From Candidatus Rhabdochlamydia sp. (lineage in GTDB: Bacteria; Chlamydiota; Chlamydiia; Chlamydiales; Rhabdochlamydiaceae): a DNA stretch of 6,534 nucleotides. The notes beneath the pieces were generated by a model. The model was given only the letters and a program-made list of their open reading frames with translations. It ran no database searches and was not told where the DNA came from. The position numbers and the translations under genes are program-made. How positions within the stretch are numbered: position 1 is the first letter of the stretch; each line of letters begins with the position of its first letter. Location: the NCBI GenBank assembly GCA_030044075.1, contig JASHWM010000096.1, positions 1 through 6,534 on the forward strand, written 5' to 3'. Shown here one piece after another: positions 1 to 6,083 of this stretch.

Positions 1-303
1 ACTCAGGAGATCCGTGTAGACCTTGTCGCAGAAAACTATCCGACCCTCCCGTCAGGAAACCTTATGGCTTTGGAGTTTTCCACTGCGGGTGAAGACACTT
101 GCGTCTTTACCAGAAAGGTCGGGGAGCCTCACCAGGTCACGATCGAAATGAGTACAAAAGAGCTTTGCGAGATCCCCCGTCTCTTTCTTTTTTCGAAGTC
201 GCACATCGGCCATTCTCTTGTAAAAGAGATTTGCAACAAAGGAACAAGCGCTCATTATCTATCTTTACTTGAACTTCTGAATAAAATGGACTTTCCATGC
301 TAA
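1..303 (+). CDS. opcA: C-terminal part of an OpcA-like glucose-6-phosphate dehydrogenase assembly protein (5' end outside window)
   Basis: The reading frame is open from the first base to a TAA at 301-303, giving the last 100 residues of a longer protein. The visible part has a G-N-L-M-A-L-E-F strand, a short segment ending in F-T-R-K, a second strand (V-T-I-E-M), a P-R pair, and a final helix pattern, S-L-V-K-E-I then a Y-L-S-L-L-E-L-L tail. This order matches my memory of the OpcA C-terminal domain, where a strand-R-strand-PR block is followed by an E-E/Y-x-x-A-L tail. OpcA is needed for active glucose-6-phosphate dehydrogenase (Zwf) in cyanobacteria and is encoded between zwf and pgl in actinobacteria. 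The position directly before pgl, with a 7-base overlap, fits that order. It does not look like the C-terminus of Zwf itself. The identification is by pattern and context only; an unrelated conserved protein cannot be excluded. Confidence 0.55.
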   Translation, partial: TQEIRVDLVAENYPTLPSGNLMALEFSTAGEDTCVFTRKVGEPHQVTIEMSTKELCEIPRLFLFSKSHIGHSLVKEICNKGTSAHYLSLLELLNKMDFPC

Positions 304-1043
304 GCTACGTCATCGATGACAGAAGAAAAGTCATTGTCCCTGGGAACCTTCAGACAACCCTTGACTATTCGGCGAGGCATTTGCTCGACTCTGCAAAAGA
401 GGCCATCAAAGAAAAAAGCGCCTTCTATATCGCCCTTTCAGGAGGGAGCACTCCCAAAGCAATCTATGAGAGGCTCGCATCAAAACAGGATGCTCTAGAC
501 TGGTCCAAGGTGTTTATTTTCTGGAGCGATGAGAGGAGCGTTGGTCCGACGCATCCGGACAGCAATTATGCAATGGCGATGAAGGCCGGCATCGGCTCCC
601 TTCCCATTCCTCCGGGGCAGATCTTCCGCATGGCCGCGGAAGAAAATATCGAAGAAAGCGCAAAAGAATATGAGCAAATCATCAAAGACACTCTCAAAGA
701 CCGCCCTTTCGACTACATTATGCTGGGAATGGGAGAAGATGGGCACACAGCATCCCTATTTCCCAATACAAAAGGCCTTGAAGAGACAGATCGCCTTATC
801 ATCCCCAACTTCATCCCTCAGAAAAGCACTTGGCGGATGACGATGACATTCCCTTGCATCAACGCAAGCCGCCAGGCCGTATTTTATGTGCTTGGAGCCA
901 ATAAAAAAGAGATGCTCGAGCAGGTCATGGTCAAAACCAAAGACACTTTCCCCTGTCAATATGTCGGAACAAAGCAGCACCCTTCGCTTTGGATTGCTGA
1001 TGAGGAAGCTGCCTCGTGGATCAATGCGAAGGCGATTTCCTAG
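297..1043 (+). CDS. pgl: 6-phosphogluconolactonase
   Basis: This is a complete 248-residue protein, the usual length for Pgl/DevB. It hydrolyses 6-phosphoglucono-delta-lactone to 6-phosphogluconate, the second step of the oxidative pentose-phosphate pathway, in the cytoplasm. The family signatures are all present: the sugar-phosphate binding loop A-L-S-G-G-S-T-P at residues 46-53, S-D-E-R at 77-80 followed by H-P-D-S-N-Y at 86-91, and G-M-G-E-D-G-H-T-A-S-L-F-P at 144-156, which contains the conserved His150 proposed to act in catalysis. R-M-T-M-T-F-P-C lies further on and is reminiscent of chlamydial DevB. The ATG at 297 lies inside the last codons of the upstream OpcA-like gene. No strong Shine-Dalgarno sequence precedes it, so translational coupling is likely. 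The 3' end overlaps the convergent TerC gene by 23 bases, and no terminator hairpin is visible after the TAG. Synonym: devB. Confidence 0.97.
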   Translation: MLSYVIDDRRKVIVPGNLQTTLDYSARHLLDSAKEAIKEKSAFYIALSGGSTPKAIYERLASKQDALDWSKVFIFWSDERSVGPTHPDSNYAMAMKAGIGSLPIPPGQIFRMAAEENIEESAKEYEQIIKDTLKDRPFDYIMLGMGEDGHTASLFPNTKGLEETDRLIIPNFIPQKSTWRMTMTFPCINASRQAVFYVLGANKKEMLEQVMVKTKDTFPCQYVGTKQHPSLWIADEEAASWINAKAIS

Positions 1044-1920
1044 ACCTAAGAGAATAGTAGATCGACCCGCCCAAGATGAGCACGATGATCATAAAGCTGA
1101 CATGCATCGATAGCGGATAAAGCCCGGAAAGGAGCATCTTGCATCCGAGGAATAACAACACAAGGGCAAGGCCGACGTTCAAATACTTCAGCTTGCCGAG
1201 CAAATCGACCACAACGAAATATAGGGCCCTGAGCCCAAGCAGTGCAAAAATGTTGGACGTATAAATAATGAAAGGGTCTGTAGTAATGACGAAGATGGCC
1301 GGGATCGAGTCCATCGCAGCAACGAAATCTGCGCCCTCAACAAGGACAAGGGACAGGAAAAGCGGGGTCATATAAAGCCTTCTTCTCTTGACCACAAAAA
1401 AACGTTCTTTCTCCAAACCTGTTATCGGGATAATTTTCTTTAAACATCTTGCGATGATGCTTCTTTCAGGGTTATAGATTTTCTTTTTCCGCAGCAGCTG
1501 AAAGGCCAAGAAAAAGAGGAAAAGCCCAAAAAAGTAAAGGAGCCAGGAGAAGCGGGCAACAAAATAGACACCTACAAAAATGAAGGCAAGCCGTATCAGG
1601 ACGGCCCCTAAAACGCCGTAGAACAATACTCTGTGCTGGTATTTTTCAGGGATATTGAAATATGAAAAAATGACCGCAAAAATAAAGATGTTGTCGATGC
1701 TCAGGCATTTTTCGATCACATACCCAGTGAAAAACTGCAATGCGGCCACATGTCCTTTGCTCAAGTAGACAAATACATTAAAGACAAGGGCGAGGCCGAT
1801 CCAAAAAAAACTCCATAAATAGGCCTCTTTTCCTTTGACGGCATGGCTCTTGCGATGATACACGCTCAGGTCGATCACCAAGGCAAGGACAACAATACAA
1901 ATAAAAATGAGCCAAAGCAT
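1021..1920 (-). CDS. TerC/Alx-family integral membrane protein, copy 1 (promoter-distal)
   Basis: This 299-residue polytopic membrane protein has roughly eight or nine hydrophobic segments. It carries the two TerC hallmark blocks: G-Y-V-I-E-K-C-L-S-I-D-N at residues 66-77 (acidic Glu70, Asp76) and E-G-A-D-F-V-A-A-M-D-S-I-P-A at 195-208 (Glu195, Asp198, Asp204), followed by T-T-D-P-F-I-I-Y-T-S-N-I-F-A-L-L-G-L-R at 213-231. A basic loop at about 144-182 separates the two halves. Relatives such as E. coli Alx and the Bacillus MeeF/MeeY proteins are linked to manganese export or metalation of secreted proteins. TerC itself was named for tellurite resistance. The substrate here is not determined, but Mn2+ is the most reasonable guess. 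GAAGAAGG at 1925-1932 is a Shine-Dalgarno sequence only 4 bases from the ATG. The gene is the last of a same-strand run after its paralogue, and its TGA end overlaps pgl on the opposite strand. Confidence 0.95.
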   Translation of the reverse strand: MLWLIFICIVVLALVIDLSVYHRKSHAVKGKEAYLWSFFWIGLALVFNVFVYLSKGHVAALQFFTGYVIEKCLSIDNIFIFAVIFSYFNIPEKYQHRVLFYGVLGAVLIRLAFIFVGVYFVARFSWLLYFFGLFLFFLAFQLLRKKKIYNPERSIIARCLKKIIPITGLEKERFFVVKRRRLYMTPLFLSLVLVEGADFVAAMDSIPAIFVITTDPFIIYTSNIFALLGLRALYFVVVDLLGKLKYLNVGLALVLLFLGCKMLLSGLYPLSMHVSFMIIVLILGGSIYYSLRSRKSPSH

Positions 1921-1955
1921 AGGGCCTTCTTCTTTCTTTGAAAAAAATCTAAGAA

Positions 1956-1978
1956 GATTTGTTTGTCAAGGTTTTAGA
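1956..1978 (-). promoter_or_regulatory. 23-base conserved element upstream of TerC copy 1 (contains TTGACA)
   Basis: On the minus strand the element begins TCTAAAACC, followed by TTGACA (1964-1969) and AACAAATC. It is identical over 23 bases to 2932-2954, upstream of the other TerC gene. It lies 35 bases before the start codon in the 81-base gap between the two TerC genes. TTGACA is a perfect sigma70 -35 hexamer, and a T-rich tract follows. No good -10 hexamer is seen at 16-18 bases: a weak TAGATT sits only 12 bases away. It is either a promoter with a degenerate -10 or a regulator-binding site. Confidence 0.45.
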
Positions 1979-2001
1979 CGCAATTGTCCAAGATCTTTTC
2001 G

Positions 2002-2895
2002 TCAGGGAGTGGTCTTCTTGAGAGAAAAAAGGATCGAGCTTGCCAATATCAGCACCACAATGCCAAAACTCTCCAGTATGGAAATAGGATAGAAGGTTGA
2101 CACGATCATCTTAATACCGAGGAAGACCAAAACTAGGGCAAGGCCCAAGTTGATATACTTCAACTTCATTAGCACGTCGACAACAACAAAATACAGGGCC
2201 CTGAGTCCAAGGAGCGCAAAAATATTTGAGGTGTAAATAAGGAAAGGGTCTGTCGTAATGGCTAAAATTGCCGGGACAGAGTCTATCGCTGCAATAAAAT
2301 CTGTCGCTTCAGATAGCACAAGGGCAAGAAAAAGAGGCGTCATGTAGATCTTCTTATCTTTGGTAACAAAAAAACGGTCATCTTCGATCTCGTTTGTCAC
2401 CGGGAGTATTTTTTTTAACAGCCTTGTTAAAATACTTTTTTCAGGCTCGTAAATTTTTCGTTTCTTGAGCATTTGAAATGCTAAATAGATCAAAAAGAAT
2501 CCAAAAAGATAGAAGAGCCATGAAAATTTTGTGACAAAATAGACCCCGACAAAAATAAAGGCCATCCGGATGAAGAAAGCGCCAAGCACACCATAAAACA
2601 AAACCCTATGCTGGTATTTGGGCGGTATATTGAAATAGGAGAAAATGACCGCAAAGATAAAGATGTTATCGATACTCAAGCATTTTTCGACAAGATATCC
2701 CAAGAAAAACTGAACAGCCGCCTCGCTCCCATCGCGAAAATAGACAAAAACATTAAAGACGAGCGCCAAGACAATCCAAAAAGCACTGAGCAAATAAGCT
2801 TCTTTCCCTTTGATCACCCGGCCTCCAGAATGAAAGACGTACAGGTCGACAAAGAGGGAAACAAAAACAAGAGAGATGAAAATAAACCAAAGCAT
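2002..2895 (-). CDS. TerC/Alx-family integral membrane protein, copy 2 (promoter-proximal)
   Basis: This protein has 297 residues when started at the ATG at 2893-2895. I chose this ATG because it aligns exactly with the start of the neighbouring copy (M-L-W-x-I-F-I) and has AAGGAAG 8 bases upstream. An in-frame start 11 codons earlier (2926-2928) would put a hydrophilic extension on the protein and overrun the leader. TerC signatures are G-Y-L-V-E-K-C-L-S-I-D-N at 66-77 and E-A-T-D-F-I-A-A-I-D-S-V-P-A at 196-209, then T-T-D-P-F-L-I-Y-T-S-N at 214-224. A by-eye alignment with the adjacent TerC gene gives about two-thirds identity with a single one-residue indel near position 170, so the pair is a tandem duplication. 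Divergence is concentrated in residues 11-30, the loop at about 165-182 and the C-terminus. A role in Mn2+ or other metal handling in the inner membrane is inferred from the family. Sampled lines of this copy are more AT-rich than the other copy. Confidence 0.95.
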   Translation of the reverse strand: MLWFIFISLVFVSLFVDLYVFHSGGRVIKGKEAYLLSAFWIVLALVFNVFVYFRDGSEAAVQFFLGYLVEKCLSIDNIFIFAVIFSYFNIPPKYQHRVLFYGVLGAFFIRMAFIFVGVYFVTKFSWLFYLFGFFLIYLAFQMLKKRKIYEPEKSILTRLLKKILPVTNEIEDDRFFVTKDKKIYMTPLFLALVLSEATDFIAAIDSVPAILAITTDPFLIYTSNIFALLGLRALYFVVVDVLMKLKYINLGLALVLVFLGIKMIVSTFYPISILESFGIVVLILASSILFSLKKTTP

Positions 2896-2903
2896 GGGGT
2901 TTT

Positions 2904-2910
2904 CTTCCTT
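2904..2910 (-). promoter_or_regulatory. Ribosome binding site of TerC copy 2
   Basis: AAGGAAG lies 8 bases upstream of the ATG at 2893-2895. It decides the start: it would fall inside the coding region if the longer form beginning at 2928 were used. Confidence 0.65.
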
Positions 2911-2931
2911 GATAGAAAAAAAAACCAAGCG

Positions 2932-2954
2932 GATTTGTTTGTCAAGGTTTTAGA
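2932..2954 (-). promoter_or_regulatory. 23-base conserved element upstream of TerC copy 2 (contains TTGACA)
   Basis: This is the second perfect copy of the element at 1956-1978, with TTGACA at 2940-2945. It starts 36 bases before the ATG at 2895, and its upstream end includes the TAA stop of the symporter gene (2950-2952). Downstream is a run of nine T then CTATC and the Shine-Dalgarno sequence. The distance to the start codon is nearly the same as at the other copy (36 against 35 bases). A canonical -10 is again lacking. Confidence 0.45.
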
Positions 2955-4221
2955 GTTTTATGAGCGAAGGGTCCTTTGCGAGCACATTTTTTTCACCCTC
3001 TGTCGCTGCAACGAGGATCGCACAGCAGCTGTCGCTGAACACGTTGACAGTCGTGCGGCACATGTCAAGGAGCCTGTCGACAGCAATAAAAAGACCGATC
3101 CCTTCAATGGGAAGGCCCATTGCATTGAGGATTGCAATGATCGCTACGAGGCTGGCGGACGGGATCCCGGCAACTCCTATAGAGGTAATAAGCGAAAGGA
3201 GGACGATCAGGAACTGGCTTGTAAATGAAAGGTCGATACCATACGCCTGGGCGATAAACATCGCGGCCACACATTCATAAAGGGCGGAACCGGACATATT
3301 GACAGAAGTTCCAAGAGGGATGACAAGGCTGCACACCTGGTTGGACACCCCTGCCTTTTTTTCGACGCACTCGACAGTGATGGGCAGTGTTGCGGAGGAC
3401 GAGCTTGTCGAAAAAGCTGTGATCAGTGCAGGCCCCATCGCCTTAAAGTGCCACAAAGGGTTCACCTTCGCAATCAGCTTAAGCATGAGGGGAAGAGCAA
3501 CGAACATGAACGTCGCAAGGCCAAGCAAAACAGCGAGTGTAAATAATCCGAGGGAGAACATCGACTTTAGGCCCGTTTCTGAAAACACCTTTGCAACAAG
3601 AAAAAACACTCCGATCGGCAAGAACTTCATCAGCAGATGGGTAAACTCGATCATTGCCTTGAAGAGGGAATAGAAAAAATGATACAGGTGGGAGCTTTCC
3701 TGGATCTTTGAGATGCAGTATCCAAAGATCAAGCTAAAGAAAATGAGCGAGAGCATTTTTCCTTTTGCGAGGGCATCAAAAATATTTGGGGGGATGATCT
3801 CGAGGAAAAAGGTTTGCACGCGGCTGGCGTCCTGTTCCAGTATTTGCCTTTGCAGGTCCATCGATGCAGACTGGGACTGTATCTGCTCTTGGCTGATCGC
3901 ATGGCCAGGCCCCAGAAGGTTCACGAACATAAGCCCGATCAGGATGGCAAGGAGGCTTGTTGATAGATAAAAGACAAAGGCCTTCGTCCCAGTGCGCTTA
4001 AAATTCCCTTCGGCAGCCATCTTGCTTATCCCGGAAATGATGGAAGCAGTCACTAAAGGGACCACGACAAGCATCAAGGCATTGATGAAGATCTTTCCGC
4101 AGAGGTTATAGATCGGAAAAAGGTCTATGCCGAGTACCGTCGTCCCCTTTGGAGTAAAATTTCCTACCAGGATCCCAAGAATAATTGCGATAAAGACTTT
4201 CCAAGGCCGTTGTTTTCTCAT
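2950..4221 (-). CDS. Dicarboxylate/amino acid:cation symporter (DAACS, GltP/GltT type)
   Basis: This is a 423-residue inner-membrane secondary transporter, the normal length for the family. It predicts cation-coupled uptake of acidic amino acids or dicarboxylates. Residues below count from the ATG at 4219-4221. Hairpin 1 holds the serine-rich motif S-T-S-S-S-S-A-T-L-P (271-280), TM7 holds N-M-S-G (308-311), and hairpin 2 holds G-V-A-G-I-P-S-A-S (349-357). TM8 has D382, D386, R389, T390, N393 and D397, with the same spacing as D390, D394, R397, T398, N401 and D405 of archaeal GltPh. The conserved arginine favours glutamate/aspartate over neutral amino acids. The usual aspartate of N-M-D-G is serine here. 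An upstream in-frame GTG (4273-4275) would add 18 residues. I prefer the ATG because M-R-K-Q-x-P-W-K is the typical family N-terminus, although its Shine-Dalgarno (GAGA) is weak. The stop lies 54 bases before the first TerC gene, so cotranscription is possible. Confidence 0.95.
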   Translation of the reverse strand: MRKQRPWKVFIAIILGILVGNFTPKGTTVLGIDLFPIYNLCGKIFINALMLVVVPLVTASIISGISKMAAEGNFKRTGTKAFVFYLSTSLLAILIGLMFVNLLGPGHAISQEQIQSQSASMDLQRQILEQDASRVQTFFLEIIPPNIFDALAKGKMLSLIFFSLIFGYCISKIQESSHLYHFFYSLFKAMIEFTHLLMKFLPIGVFFLVAKVFSETGLKSMFSLGLFTLAVLLGLATFMFVALPLMLKLIAKVNPLWHFKAMGPALITAFSTSSSSATLPITVECVEKKAGVSNQVCSLVIPLGTSVNMSGSALYECVAAMFIAQAYGIDLSFTSQFLIVLLSLITSIGVAGIPSASLVAIIAILNAMGLPIEGIGLFIAVDRLLDMCRTTVNVFSDSCCAILVAATEGEKNVLAKDPSLIKL

Positions 4222-4265
4222 AATTTCTCGAAAAAATAGAATTTTTTTTTTAATGATAAGGGGTG

Positions 4266-4294
4266 TTTTTATCACTAAAAAAATATAAACTCAA
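4266..4294 (-). promoter_or_regulatory. Possible promoter of the symporter gene
   Basis: The minus strand shows TTGAGT (4289-4294), a 17-base spacer and TAAAAA (4266-4271), about 45 bases upstream of the ATG at 4221. Transcription would start near 4258, after the alternative GTG at 4273-4275, which would rule that start out. The region is very AT-rich, so chance matches are likely. An overlapping alternative is TATATT with a poor -35. Confidence 0.3.
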
Positions 4295-4356
4295 GGAGTT
4301 CTTTTATTGAAAATGCTGAAATAAGCCTTTGCATGCTCTTATGAGAAGCAGAAGCT

Positions 4357-5814
4357 TTACGACCCTAGTCCTGCAATAATGTTTTTTCGCATAAATTCCG
4401 ATGCACCTACCCAATAACAAAAAAGGGCAGCAGGTATCCTCATATATTTTTTTTGAGAAGATTTTTCTTCAAAAGGCCCTAAATCTTGAGCAGCCTTTGT
4501 TATGATAAAACCGTGAGGCACCGACGGCTTCTGACTACAGAAATCGACCAGTCCTGGAATATCTCGCATTTGGAGGATTTGAGATTGATACTTGATTTCA
4601 AAAGGAATTGTTATATCCCCAATTTCTACAATCAAATCAACCTCCTTTTCTTTTTGATTACGCCAATACGTGAATCGGGCTTGCTCAGAACTACAATGTG
4701 ACCAAAGGTGGGCTGTAACAGCTGTTTCAACGCATTGACTGAGGGCTCGTGCATCCTCAAGAATGGATTTGCCCTTCATAAGTACAGCCGGGGCAATAGC
4801 TGGATCTCCAAGGTATAGTTTGTTTTTCCCTCTTAAAACCTCTTTGCCATATCCAAATGGAGCAAGCTTAAAAATAAGATATGTGGATTCAAAAAGGTCG
4901 ATAAAATGTTGAACAGTTTGTTTAGCGATCCCCAAATCTTTAGATATCGTATTTGTATCTAACATTCCTCCGTCATGCATGCAAAGAAATATAAACATTT
5001 GCTCAAGTTCAATGATTCTCCTTACCCCAAAAAGAGCAGTCATGTCCCTTTTAAGAACTTTTTCAATAATATCTTCCCTAAGAAGCTTTTGCGATTGTGT
5101 GATACTATCGACTAGCGCAGTTTGTGGAAATCCTCCTCGGATGAGATATTCGTGAAAATGGGCGATCAAAGGCAATACTGCTTCGGACATTCGATAATAT
5201 TCATTAGAAGAGCAGCCAAACAAATCACTTATCGAAGAGATTGTGGGAATACTAGGCAATTTGATTTTTTTGATTTGCAGATATTCAAAAAAAGACAGTG
5301 TTGAGATGCGAAGGGTATGCCATCGCCCCACGCCTGATTCTTGATCTGTTTGCAATAAAGGAACAGCAGAACCTGTGAAAACGATTCTCTTAGTCTTAAA
5401 AAAATCTACCTGGTGTTTAATCCAAGTTCCTATGTTCTTTATAAATTGCGCTTCATCTAAGAATAAATATTCAGGACCTTCAGCTTTAGGTTCAAGCTCA
5501 CGCCATGCCTCTAAAACTGCATCAAGACCGGCAAGCTTACATACTGGATGATCAAAAGTAGCATACAAGATATTCCCCGGAGGGACCTTGGAATCGATAA
5601 GCCTTTGAATCGCTTGAAGCAAAAGAGTTGTTTTTCCTACCTGTCGCGGGCCGGAAAGCATAATAGCTCTTTGAACTGGAGGAGTTTCTATCCAATAAGT
5701 CAATTCCTGAAATGCTCCGCGATGCCATTCTGGAAGGTCTGGGATCCTTTCTCCTTTCCACCATGGATTGAATTGAGAAAGAATAGCTATCAGTTCTTCT
5801 TTAGGAATTTTCAT
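4357..5814 (-). CDS. AAA_14/DUF4143-type ATP-binding protein
   Basis: This protein has 485 residues when started at the ATG at 5812-5814, and belongs to the large family of STAND/AAA-like ATPases with a C-terminal DUF4143 region. In this numbering there is an N-terminal F-N-P-W-W motif (15-19), Walker A G-P-R-Q-V-G-K-T-T (55-63), Walker B Y-L-F-L-D-E-A-Q (116-123) and a sensor-like V-F-T-G-S-A (145-150). These are followed by L-S-F-F-E-Y-L (173-179), R-G-G-F-P-Q (226-231), a winged-helix-like stretch with I-A-K-Q-T-V (296-301), and a degenerate PD-(D/E)xK-like end, E-V-D-L-I-V then P-F-E-I-K-Y (391-409). The biological role of this family is poorly known; some members are proposed to be DNA-associated or mobile-island ATPases. 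An in-frame TTG at 5899-5901 would add 29 residues, but the N-P-W-W motif usually lies near the N-terminus. Sampled lines average about 38% GC against about 50% in the adjacent symporter gene, suggesting horizontal acquisition. Confidence 0.9.
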   Translation of the reverse strand: MKIPKEELIAILSQFNPWWKGERIPDLPEWHRGAFQELTYWIETPPVQRAIMLSGPRQVGKTTLLLQAIQRLIDSKVPPGNILYATFDHPVCKLAGLDAVLEAWRELEPKAEGPEYLFLDEAQFIKNIGTWIKHQVDFFKTKRIVFTGSAVPLLQTDQESGVGRWHTLRISTLSFFEYLQIKKIKLPSIPTISSISDLFGCSSNEYYRMSEAVLPLIAHFHEYLIRGGFPQTALVDSITQSQKLLREDIIEKVLKRDMTALFGVRRIIELEQMFIFLCMHDGGMLDTNTISKDLGIAKQTVQHFIDLFESTYLIFKLAPFGYGKEVLRGKNKLYLGDPAIAPAVLMKGKSILEDARALSQCVETAVTAHLWSHCSSEQARFTYWRNQKEKEVDLIVEIGDITIPFEIKYQSQILQMRDIPGLVDFCSQKPSVPHGFIITKAAQDLGPFEEKSSQKKYMRIPAALFCYWVGASEFMRKNIIAGLGS

Positions 5815-5898
5815 GAGATTTCTACCATCACCCCACTTGCCATAGAAGTAGGCTGCCTTTTCTAATTTTTCACTTCTACTTACCTTAAATGACCAAAA

Positions 5899-5942
5899 CA
5901 AGTAAAGTATACTTGCCTTATTCTCTAATTTTAGAACAAGTA
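5899..5942. promoter_or_regulatory. Operator-like hexamer repeats around the ATPase promoter
   Basis: The hexamer CAAGTA occurs on the + strand at 5899-5904 and 5937-5942, and inverted (TACTTG) at 5910-5915. The first and inverted copies form a 17-base perfect-arm inverted repeat with a 5-base centre, which also contains the 10-base palindrome AAGTATACTT (5905-5914). The third copy sits in the spacer between the -35 and -10 hexamers. This is the geometry expected of a repressor site; the regulator is unknown. Confidence 0.35.
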
Positions 5943-5956
5943 TGGTTGGTTTTCAA
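5928..5956 (-). promoter_or_regulatory. Sigma70-like promoter of the ATPase gene
   Basis: The minus strand carries TTGAAA (5951-5956), a 17-base spacer and TAAAAT (5928-5933), one mismatch from consensus in each hexamer. The expected start of transcription is near 5921. The leader would be about 107 bases to the ATG at 5814, or about 20 bases to the alternative TTG at 5901. This is the best promoter match I see in the window. Confidence 0.6.
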
Positions 5957-6083
5957 CCAAAAACGCAAATCATTAAAAATAAATTTGTTAGAGAAATTTG
6001 GATGCTAATCAAACACGGTTTTTGAGTACTACCTAAGAACTTAGCAGGTAAATATAGGTGCAATTTCTGTCTGTTGCAAAAGT

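Noticed and set aside
1921..2001. Manganese riboswitch (yybP-ykoY type) in front of the TerC genes
   Set aside because: The leaders are only 54 and 81 bases and lack the expected paired architecture; there is no room for the full aptamer and expression platform.
2608..3228. Long open frame of 206 codons on the + strand
   Set aside because: It lies entirely antisense to the TerC copy 2 and symporter genes, is rich in charged residues typical of the reverse of membrane-protein codons, and shows no family signature.
4241..4275. Inverted repeat TGATAA/TTATCA near the symporter start as a possible terminator
   Set aside because: The stem is six mostly A/T pairs. On the minus strand it is followed by A residues rather than a T tract, so it cannot serve as an intrinsic terminator for the ATPase gene.
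4290..4325. AAGGAG followed by an ATG on the + strand
   Set aside because: The frame closes after three codons, and the spacing to the ATG is too long for a ribosome binding site.
4325..4356. Imperfect hairpin just after the ATPase stop codon
   Set aside because: The stem has a mismatch and a G-T pair, and no T tract follows on the minus strand; support is too weak to call a terminator.
5981..6050. Short inverted repeats (AAATTT pair at 5981-5999; bulged TACC/GGTA at 6030-6050) after the right-edge gene
   Set aside because: The first is an all-A/T six-pair stem and the second has a bulge and no T tract. In this AT-rich spacer both are likely chance.
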